Notes under the pieces: model-generated
The model's database searches: none
Seen by the model: only the letters and a program-made list of their open reading frames with translations
What the model was told of the DNA's origin: nothing
Assembly: GCA_027886785.1 (NCBI GenBank)
Contig: JAPCJV010000018.1
Span: 1 to 12,235, forward strand
Length of the DNA stretch: 12,235 bases
Origin: Nitrososphaerota archaeon
Lineage (GTDB): Archaea > Thermoproteota > Nitrososphaeria > Nitrososphaerales > CADDZS01
Reading direction: 5' to 3'
Position numbers and translations under genes: made by a program
Shown here: piece by piece, positions 6,795 to 12,235 of the stretch
How the letters are laid out: each line of letters begins with the position of its first letter
Numbering within the stretch: position 1 is the first letter of the stretch

Positions 6795-7979
6795 TCAGGA
6801 ATAAGCTTCGTATTCGGGTCCAAGCAACTTAATCGCAATCTTCTGCTCCAGGATCTGATCTGTTCCCTCGTAAATTCGGCATGCCCTAGTGTCCACCAAG
6901 TGCCTTGCGGGCCGGTTTTCGAAGGAGAACCCGTTGGCACCAAAAACCTGCAGAGCTCGATCGGCGGCGCGGAAGGAAGCTCCCGCGGCCCAGTACTTTG
7001 CCTTAGCGATCCACCAGTCTGCTTCCGATCTCAGATCTGAGTTTTCAGGCCTCTCATCAGATCGCATCTTCATCACGGCCGCCTTGTACGTTAGCATCCG
7101 TGCTGTTTCCAGATCCGTAGAAATCTTGGTGATCTCTCGCTGCACCAGCTGGTGCTTCCCGATTTTTTTCCTGTGCTGGATTCTCTCTCGCGCGTACCTA
7201 AGTGCTTCATCCAGGCAATCCTGGGCGACTCCCACGCAACCCGCGGCGACGGAAAGCCTTCCGCTCATCAATGCAGAATAGGCAACGCTCAACCCTTTTC
7301 CGACGGGGCCCAGCATATTGCTCTTCGGAATCCGGCAGTTGGAAAAATAAAGCAGACCCGTGTCAGAGGTGGGCAGCCCTAACTTGTTTTTTATGGGTTC
7401 TGCGCTAAATCCCTCGAAATCTCTTTCCACCAGAAAAGCGCACATCCCTTCCGATTTTCCTTTTGGGAACGCGAATACAACGAGAAGGTCTGCAATGGAT
7501 CCATTGGAGATCCAGGCCTTCTGTCCGTTGAGAATGTACTCGCCGTCTCCCATTTCAAAATTCGACTTCATCGAGGCCGGATCCGAGCCTGCAGTGGGCT
7601 CCGTCAGCCCAAAGCCCATAACCATTTTTCCGGTCGTTGTCTGGGGCAGGTATTGCTGTTTTTGTTCCTCAGTTCCCCACTTTTGCAGTGTTAGTTGACC
7701 AAGAGAAACGTGCCCGGAAAAAAAAGTCCTGATTCCCGTGCCCTCTCGTCCCACACGTTCCAGAACTAGCGCATAGGTCAGGGCATCCGCTCCCTGTCCC
7801 TCTCCGTACGCCTTGGAAACGGGAAGGCCTAGGAGATGAGCCTCTTTGAACACAGGCAAGACCTGATCGTTGAAGCGACGCTCCAGGTAACACTTGTCCT
7901 CGACGGAGCGGATCTTTTTGCAGGCCTCATCCGCGACTTCTAAAATCAACTTTTGCTCGTCGGATACTTCGAAATTCAT
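6795..7979 (-). CDS. Acyl-CoA dehydrogenase (second copy)
   Basis: A second FAD-dependent acyl-CoA dehydrogenase of 394 residues, from ATG 7979. It shows the full domain order: NFEVSDEQKLILEVADEAC helix at the start, WGTEEQKQQYLPQ (101-113), FAD/substrate motif FGLTEPTAGSDPASM (123-137), AWISNGSIADLLVVFA, and the C-terminal QVFGANGFSFENRPARHLVD followed by CRIYEGTDQILEQKIA, where Glu371 is the expected catalytic base. It is clearly different from the copy at 853-2019: its C-terminal block has GANGFSFENR in place of HGGYGYTDEA, so the two probably act on different acyl-CoAs. The substrate cannot be fixed. It lies upstream of etfBA on the same strand, but with a 347-base gap and a terminator-like hairpin between, so it is probably a separate transcript. 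It is divergent from the peptidase operon. An A/T-rich stretch, TAGAAAAAGG (minus strand, about 8022-8013), could be its TATA box. Confidence 0.95.
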   Translation of the reverse strand: MNFEVSDEQKLILEVADEACKKIRSVEDKCYLERRFNDQVLPVFKEAHLLGLPVSKAYGEGQGADALTYALVLERVGREGTGIRTFFSGHVSLGQLTLQKWGTEEQKQQYLPQTTTGKMVMGFGLTEPTAGSDPASMKSNFEMGDGEYILNGQKAWISNGSIADLLVVFAFPKGKSEGMCAFLVERDFEGFSAEPIKNKLGLPTSDTGLLYFSNCRIPKSNMLGPVGKGLSVAYSALMSGRLSVAAGCVGVAQDCLDEALRYARERIQHRKKIGKHQLVQREITKISTDLETARMLTYKAAVMKMRSDERPENSDLRSEADWWIAKAKYWAAGASFRAADRALQVFGANGFSFENRPARHLVDTRACRIYEGTDQILEQKIAIKLLGPEYEAYS

Positions 7980-8061
7980 CGGAGCTTCCCGCTGTTTTGC
8001 ACGCCCAAAAGCCTTTTTCTATCCGGCAATCGGTGGGATATCAAAATTGCCGCGGCAAGCT

Positions 8062-9174
8062 GTGGATTCTCAAAAAAGAGTGCGAAAAATATTTGAGCAG
8101 ATTGATCTAGCGAGCGAAAATCCCCCTGACGCTCTGATCCTTGCGAATGGGGTCGAGCCTCATTTAGACGCTTCCTTCTTTTATGTGACGGGTTTCCCGT
8201 ACGGCCTCTTCGAGAGTTCATATCTACTCGCGCAGAGAAATGGAAAAATCTCTCTCGTCACAACTCCCCTCGAAGAACCGATCGCAAATGCCTTCGCGAA
8301 GGGCATAGAGATACTCACAGTGTCCGAAAATGAGGAGGCAGGATCTGTACTCCGATCTGTAGGAAACGGAATAAACTCTCTTGCTCTAAATTCTCCAGAA
8401 CTCAATTACAAATCCTATCTTGACATCAAGTCTGCTCTAAAAAATGCAAAACTGGTTGACGCTTCTGACGCATTTGAAGCCGCTCGACTGATCAAAGATG
8501 ATTCGGAAATCGAGGCGATTCAGCATGCCTGCGACATTGCTTCAGATGTGTACAAGAAGATCACCAGGATTCTTTCCGAAGGCGTGACCGAGAGCGAAGT
8601 CGCTGGAAAGATTGCCTTTGAGATGCAAAAGGCCGGTGGGACAGGAGTGGCTTTTGACTCGATAGTTGCCTTTGGAAAAAACAGCGCGGAACCCCACTAT
8701 TCCGCCGGGCAAGCTGAACTGAAAACCGGACAATTCGTATTGTGCGACTATGGGACGAAATACCGAAGATACTGTTCAGACATTACTCGAACTCTGGTTT
8801 ATGGTAAGGCGTCATCGAAACAGAAACGGATGTACCAAATAATCAAAGATGCACTGGAACTAGGAACAAAATTGTGCGTCCCCGAAAACACCGGGGCTTT
8901 CGTGCATTCGAAGGTGGCATCTCTGATTGATTTTACCGAGTACAAGGGGAGATTCATACATTCGACCGGTCATTCGCTCGGGCTTTCAGTGCACGATGGA
9001 CCGGGGCTTTCCACTCGGTTCAAGAAAAAATTGCAGCCAGGGATGGTCATGACTGTAGAGCCCGGGATGTACGTTCCTGGCTACGGGGGAGTGAGGATTG
9101 AGGACGATGTCCTGATTACCAAGGGAAAGCCCAAAGTCCTTACCTCGGCTCCCAGAGAGCTCATCGAAGCCTGA
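8062..9174 (+). CDS. M24-family metallopeptidase, aminopeptidase P/prolidase-like
   Basis: A cytoplasmic pita-bread metallopeptidase, likely cleaving Xaa-Pro dipeptides or N-terminal Xaa-Pro bonds. From GTG 8062 it has 370 residues: a creatinase-type N-domain (about 1-135) and an M24 catalytic domain (about 145-365). The five dinuclear-metal ligands are all present: Asp229 (CDYGTKYRRYCSD), Asp240 (SDITRT), His304 (STGHSLGLSVHDGP), Glu333 (TVEPGMY) and Glu347 (VRIEDDV). His211 (PHYSAG) and His311 fit the accessory active-site histidines. The frame is open upstream into the divergent dehydrogenase gene (to 7894), but the residues encoded there are only its antisense, so the start must lie after 7979. 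GTG 8062 is the best, with GTG 8080 and TTG 8047 as alternatives. GATATC near 8037 is a weak TATA candidate. The stop is 15 bases before the glycosyltransferase gene, implying an operon. Prolidase versus aminopeptidase P cannot be settled. Confidence 0.88.
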   Translation: MDSQKRVRKIFEQIDLASENPPDALILANGVEPHLDASFFYVTGFPYGLFESSYLLAQRNGKISLVTTPLEEPIANAFAKGIEILTVSENEEAGSVLRSVGNGINSLALNSPELNYKSYLDIKSALKNAKLVDASDAFEAARLIKDDSEIEAIQHACDIASDVYKKITRILSEGVTESEVAGKIAFEMQKAGGTGVAFDSIVAFGKNSAEPHYSAGQAELKTGQFVLCDYGTKYRRYCSDITRTLVYGKASSKQKRMYQIIKDALELGTKLCVPENTGAFVHSKVASLIDFTEYKGRFIHSTGHSLGLSVHDGPGLSTRFKKKLQPGMVMTVEPGMYVPGYGGVRIEDDVLITKGKPKVLTSAPRELIEA

Positions 9175-9189
9175 TCAATCGTTCTTAAG

Positions 9190-10362
9190 ATGCAAATACT
9201 TTACGGCATTTCCTCGATCGGCCTCGGGCACGGCAGGAGGAGCCTTGCGATCGCTGAAAGTTTGAGGAAATCGTGGAAAGATGCGAAAATCGAATGGGTC
9301 ACTTCAGAACCGGTAATATCTTTTCTGGAACAGAACGGAGAGCGGGTACTGCCCGTATCTAGAAAGTTTCAATCCTTGAGTACTGTCATGGAGAGGGGGG
9401 TTATCTCAGGACAGCTGCAAGACATGTCGCGAGTCGCCAGAGCTTCATCCAAAATTGCAAAAGAAAATTACTTTTTACTAAAAGAGTACTTGAAGGATTA
9501 TGATGTTCTAATTCAAGATGAGTTTTCAGAGACGATGTTTGCGTTCATGTGGGATTCAAGAGCTCAGCTCCCGCCCTTTCGGGTTCTAATTACAGACTAT
9601 GTCCAGTTGCAATCTCGCAGCAGCTTCAATCTGTTAAGTAGGATCACGATCTGGTACACCAATCGAATGCTCGGGAAAGCATTCGATATGAATTCTCTTA
9701 GAATTTATGCAGATGACCTTGATTCAATCCCAGATCTTCTGAGGAGTAAGATCGGCAGAACGTTTGAGATTGTTGGGCCCATTATCCCGAGTCCTCCAGC
9801 CGAGTCGAAAGCTAAACTGAAGGAAGATCTTATTGCAGAGTTTTGGGGCAATAATGACGTATCAAAGAAGCTTCTTGTGATCTCCGTCGGAGGAACGTCG
9901 ATCGGAAAAATCCTAATAGATTTTGTTTTCGCGAACATTGATGAAATCTCTCGGAAGCTCGAATGCTTAGTATTGATTCTCCTGGGGCCGCGAGTCGAAA
10001 AATCAGCTTACAATTTTTCTGGTCAAGAAGCACTAAGATTTGTACCCTTTACTCCTGATGCCCTCAGATTTTTCAAAGCTGCCGACTGTGTTGTTACCCA
10101 GGCCGGGGCTTCCACGTTGAACGAGGTAGCTTCCCTAGGAACGCCCTGCGTGGTAGTCCCTATCGAAAATCACTTTGAGCAAGAAGCCAACGCAGAGAGA
10201 TTTTCTGAAAAATACGGATTTCCTCGATTGAGCTACGGAGCGCTCAATGCAACCATATTTGTAGAATCTGTGGAAAAATCCTTGATGAAGGCATATGTTC
10301 CTTCAAACCCAACACATGGTGCAGAGAAGGCCGCCTCGCTGATTACTCAATTAATTTCGTAG
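9190..10362 (+). CDS. MurG-like GT-B glycosyltransferase
   Basis: A 390-residue GT-B fold enzyme that probably transfers a sugar from a nucleotide-sugar donor. The N-terminal glycine-rich loop, ISSIGLGHGRRSLAIAESL (7-25), is the acceptor-side motif of MurG/MGD-type and related enzymes. The C-terminal donor-site block, TQAGASTLNEVASLGTPCVV (303-322) followed by PIENHFEQEANAERF (324-338), is the usual GT28/GT1 'GG-S---E-----P-----P---EQ--NA' pattern. LLVISVGGTSIGK (228-240) is the first strand and loop of the second Rossmann-like domain. There is no membrane segment, so it would be cytosolic or peripheral. Archaea lack murein, so a MurG role is excluded if the host is archaeal; lipid or protein glycosylation, or a metabolite conjugate, is more likely. 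ATG 9190 begins exactly at the first beta-strand (MQILYGISS). It sits between the peptidase (15-base gap) and the glycosylase (13-base gap). Confidence 0.85.
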   Translation: MQILYGISSIGLGHGRRSLAIAESLRKSWKDAKIEWVTSEPVISFLEQNGERVLPVSRKFQSLSTVMERGVISGQLQDMSRVARASSKIAKENYFLLKEYLKDYDVLIQDEFSETMFAFMWDSRAQLPPFRVLITDYVQLQSRSSFNLLSRITIWYTNRMLGKAFDMNSLRIYADDLDSIPDLLRSKIGRTFEIVGPIIPSPPAESKAKLKEDLIAEFWGNNDVSKKLLVISVGGTSIGKILIDFVFANIDEISRKLECLVLILLGPRVEKSAYNFSGQEALRFVPFTPDALRFFKAADCVVTQAGASTLNEVASLGTPCVVVPIENHFEQEANAERFSEKYGFPRLSYGALNATIFVESVEKSLMKAYVPSNPTHGAEKAASLITQLIS

Positions 10363-10375
10363 ACTCGAACCTCAG

Positions 10376-10963
10376 ATGAACAATAGTCGATTAATGGAGA
10401 GGCTGGTTGCCGAGATAAGAGAGTGCAAACTCTGCAGACTATGGGAAGGAAGAACGAATGCCGTACCGGGTTCAGGAATTATTGGAAATCCTGATGTAGT
10501 TTTCGTTGGCGAGGGTCCAGGCAAGAAAGAGGATCTGGTAGGAAAGCCATTCGTGGGAAGGGCGGGAAAACTTCTGGACGAGCTTCTCGCTAACGCAGGG
10601 CTGAAACGAGATGAAGTCTATATTACAAATATCGTAAAGTGTAGACCTCCCAAGAATAGAAAGCCCAAACCCGAAGAAGTACAGACCTGCACTTCCCTTT
10701 ATCTGGAAAAACAGCTGCAGATCTTAAAGCCGAAATTGGTCTGCACGCTCGGTGCAACTGCTCTGGAATACTTTACGGGGGAGACAAAAATGGGAGAGAA
10801 TCACGGCAAGGTACAACGAGGAAAGAAAACAGAGATCCCGGTTCTGCCGACTTACCATCCTGCGTTTATTTTTCGAAATCGCGCGTTGAAAGAGGTGCTT
10901 CAGGAGGATCTCAATAAGATTCCCGGTATTGTACATTCTTTAAAGAACGAAAAGTCGAATTAG
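10376..10963 (+). CDS. udg: Uracil-DNA glycosylase, family 4 (Fe-S type)
   Basis: Base-excision repair enzyme that removes uracil, mainly from deaminated cytosine, in DNA. It has 195 residues, the usual family 4 length. Four cysteines that hold the [4Fe-4S] cluster are in the family spacing: Cys17 and Cys20 (ECKLCRLW), Cys89 (VKCRPP) and Cys105 (TCTSLY). The motif VGEGPGKKEDLVGKPFVGRA (44-63) is the catalytic loop, with Gly47 where many members have Ala, and YHPAF (160-164) supplies the conserved His of the second motif. TLGATALEYF (124-133) is the typical core strand. Family 4 enzymes are common in archaea and thermophilic bacteria. It is the last gene of the plus-strand run and ends 12 bases before the converging mutase subunit gene. 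Its link to the peptidase and glycosyltransferase is likely positional only. Confidence 0.94.
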   Translation: MNNSRLMERLVAEIRECKLCRLWEGRTNAVPGSGIIGNPDVVFVGEGPGKKEDLVGKPFVGRAGKLLDELLANAGLKRDEVYITNIVKCRPPKNRKPKPEEVQTCTSLYLEKQLQILKPKLVCTLGATALEYFTGETKMGENHGKVQRGKKTEIPVLPTYHPAFIFRNRALKEVLQEDLNKIPGIVHSLKNEKSN

Positions 10964-10975
10964 ACGTCGCCCTAA

Positions 10976-11503
10976 CTATTTTTTCTTTGGAGATTTTTTT
11001 CGCTTCTTAGATTTGGGAGAACGCGTGTGCTTTGGATGCGTTTCATCAGCTGAAGTTTTTTCTCGATTTTTCTTGACAGCGTCGTAGATGAAATCGACTA
11101 TCGTTTTGAGGGAGGTTCCCGGTCCAAAATTTCCAATGATTCCATGCCTTTCTAATTTCGGTTTGTCTGTATCGGGAATGATGCCTCCGCCGACGACGAC
11201 AATGTCTCTCGCGCCTTTTTCTTTCATGAATCGCACAACCTTGGGAAACGCTGTCATGTGCGCCCCGTTCAACAAACTCAAAGCCACCACATCCACGTCC
11301 TCGTCCATGGCCATTTGCGCGACCTGTTCCGGAGTCGGCAACAGACCGGAGTAGATTACTTCCATCCCCGCATCTCGAAAAGCCCTCGACAGGACGAGAG
11401 CGCCTCTGTCGTGGCCGTCCAACCCCGGTTTCGCAACGAGGATCCGGATTTTTCTCTGAGACCTAGTTTCGCTAACTGGATTTTCGAGCGCTTGGCGCGA
11501 CAA
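10976..11503 (-). CDS. mcmA2: Methylmalonyl-CoA mutase, cobalamin-binding subunit
   Basis: Binds adenosylcobalamin for the mutase that interconverts methylmalonyl-CoA and succinyl-CoA. The B12 motif KPGLDGHDRG (25-34) contains DxHxxG with His31 as the lower cobalt ligand. LSLLNGAH (75-82) and VVGGGIIPDTDKPKLERHGI with FGPGTS are the other family blocks. In bacteria and animals this domain is usually fused to the catalytic part; a separate subunit is common in archaea. The core ends near residue 142; the remaining 33 residues form an unusual basic tail, ending SPKSKKRKKSPKKK, with Ser-Pro-Lys repeats. The tail is not part of the B12 fold. The start is probably TTG 11503; the frame is open upstream, but the conserved core begins only at about residue 17, so a later start cannot be ruled out. 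The catalytic subunit gene ends 50 bases upstream on the same strand, so the two should be co-expressed. Confidence 0.92.
   Translation of the reverse strand: MSRQALENPVSETRSQRKIRILVAKPGLDGHDRGALVLSRAFRDAGMEVIYSGLLPTPEQVAQMAMDEDVDVVALSLLNGAHMTAFPKVVRFMKEKGARDIVVVGGGIIPDTDKPKLERHGIIGNFGPGTSLKTIVDFIYDAVKKNREKTSADETHPKHTRSPKSKKRKKSPKKK
10979..11000 (+). terminator. T-rich terminator-like tract downstream of the udg operon
   Basis: Sixteen bases after the udg stop the plus strand has T6, then CTTTGGAGA, then T7. Oligo-T tracts on the non-template strand are the main intrinsic termination signal in archaea, so this would end the peptidase-glycosyltransferase-udg transcript. The same bases, read on the minus strand, are the AAA/AAG codons of the lysine-rich end of the B12-binding subunit. 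The tract is seen; its function is inferred. Confidence 0.45.
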
Positions 11504-11553
11504 CTTTTCAGAACCCAGTTTCAGGATACGGATATTTGGGCGTTGTTGATTTC

Positions 11554-12235
11554 CTAGACTAAGACTGGTTCTTTCCAGCCGCCGAATACCTTACGACCGA
11601 CGTCCATTATTTCCTGCAAAGTTGCGTAGGATTTCACTGCTTCGAGCATCGGCGGGATGGAATTTGCCTTTTCATCCTCGAAGGCTTTTCTCAGATTTTC
11701 CAGAGCCTTCTTCACTCTCGCTTCGTCGCGCTTTCTCTTCAGCCCCCTCAGTTTGGAGGCCGCTTTCTTACCCAGGGATCTGTTTACCTTGAGGTAGTCT
11801 ATCGGTTTTTCCTCTTTTACCGCATACTTGTTCACCCCGACGACATATCTCTTGCCCGACTCCATTTGCTGAGTCTTGACATAGGCCGTGTTTGCTATTT
11901 CCCGCTGGATGTAGCCCTGCTTGATCGCTTCCAGAACGCCGCCTAGTTGGTCGATTTTTTCAAAGTACCTGTACGCTTGCTCCTCCATTTCGTTTGTCAG
12001 ACTTTCCAGATAGTACGAACCGCCAAGTGGATCGACGACATCCGCTACCCCGGTTTCCTCCAAAAGGATCTGTTGGGTTCTGAGTGCGATTGTAACTGCA
12101 TCTTCAGTCGGTAGGGCCCAAGCTTCATCGTAGGAGTTCGTGTGCAGCGATTGGGTGCCCCCCAGGATCGCTGCGAGAGCTTCGATAGCCGTCCGGATTA
12201 TGTTATTGAGGGGTTGCTGCCAAGTGAGTGAGACC
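11554..12235 (-). CDS. mcmA1: Methylmalonyl-CoA mutase, catalytic subunit, C-terminal part (5' end outside window)
   Basis: C-terminal 226 residues of the large subunit of an acyl-CoA mutase, converting methylmalonyl-CoA to succinyl-CoA with the B12 subunit encoded next. The frame is open to the window edge, beginning VSLTWQQPLNNIIRTAIEAL, and continues LGGTQSLHTNSYDEAWALPT, both classic blocks of the TIM-barrel. VVDPLGGSYYLE, QREIANTAYVKTQQMESGKR, VGVNKY and the C-terminal ATLQEIMDVGRKVFG block follow. There is no B12-binding domain after it: the protein stops at TAG 11556-11554, so the mutase is split. A TTG at 12063 is inside the conserved core and is not a start. The residues that separate methylmalonyl-CoA, isobutyryl-CoA and ethylmalonyl-CoA mutases lie upstream of the window, so the substrate is inferred from overall similarity. 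The pathway would be propionyl-CoA use from odd-chain fatty acids or Val/Ile breakdown, in keeping with the nearby acyl-CoA dehydrogenases. Confidence 0.93.
   Translation of the reverse strand, partial: VSLTWQQPLNNIIRTAIEALAAILGGTQSLHTNSYDEAWALPTEDAVTIALRTQQILLEETGVADVVDPLGGSYYLESLTNEMEEQAYRYFEKIDQLGGVLEAIKQGYIQREIANTAYVKTQQMESGKRYVVGVNKYAVKEEKPIDYLKVNRSLGKKAASKLRGLKRKRDEARVKKALENLRKAFEDEKANSIPPMLEAVKSYATLQEIMDVGRKVFGGWKEPVLV

Noticed and set aside
7894..8061. N-terminal extension of the M24 peptidase into the divergent dehydrogenase gene
   Set aside because: These residues are only the antisense of the dehydrogenase N-terminus, lack creatinase-domain character and would leave no room for divergent promoters.
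1..12235. CRISPR array, insertion sequence, integrase, toxin-antitoxin or phage defence genes
   Set aside because: No regularly spaced repeats, no transposase or integrase motifs and no defence-type domains are visible; the genes are all metabolic, repair or unknown secreted.

Overview
The window reads as a chromosomal segment of an archaeon with an aerobic or otherwise respiratory, acyl-CoA-oxidising metabolism. The archaeal assignment rests on several things seen in the sequence: no convincing Shine-Dalgarno motifs, A/T-rich TATA-like boxes about 25-60 bases before several starts, many probable TTG/GTG starts, a methylmalonyl-CoA mutase split into a catalytic and a separate cobalamin-binding subunit, and a lysine-rich protein tail. 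A heterotrophic member of Nitrososphaeria/Thaumarchaeota or a Thermoplasmatota-like lineage is possible, but I cannot fix the phylum without a search. There are no mobile elements, CRISPR arrays, rRNAs or tRNAs that I can support, so this looks like ordinary core-metabolism DNA rather than a mobile island.

Layout. (1) 2-2019, plus strand: the 3' part of an amidase-signature enzyme, cut by the window edge, then an acyl-CoA dehydrogenase with its own TATA-like box. (2) 2076-2542, plus strand: a small membrane-anchored or secreted protein of unknown family whose reading frame is broken at a run of five C's; the second frame ends at a stop that overlaps the stop of the converging gene. (3) 2539-6447, minus strand: an electron-transfer block in the order etfB, etfA, then a membrane heterodisulfide-reductase-like ETF:quinone oxidoreductase. 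(4) 6448-6794: a noncoding gap with a strong G/C hairpin and a T-run. (5) 6795-7979, minus strand: a second acyl-CoA dehydrogenase. (6) 8062-10963, plus strand, divergent from it: a tight run of an M24 aminopeptidase P/prolidase-like enzyme, a MurG-like GT-B glycosyltransferase and a family 4 uracil-DNA glycosylase. (7) 10976-12235, minus strand: the B12-binding subunit and the 3' part of the catalytic subunit of methylmalonyl-CoA mutase.

How it fits together. The two acyl-CoA dehydrogenases would reduce the ETF heterodimer, and ETF would pass electrons to the membrane Fe-S oxidoreductase and on to the quinone pool. Methylmalonyl-CoA mutase would bring propionyl-CoA, from odd-chain fatty acids or branched-chain amino acids, into the TCA cycle as succinyl-CoA. 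The peptidase and amidase could supply amino or carboxylic acids, but that link is only suggested by proximity. I see no clearly new multi-gene system. The most useful observations are local: the frameshift, the apparent absence of a normal start codon for etfA, and a lysine-rich tail whose codons also form a T-rich terminator-like tract for the converging operon.
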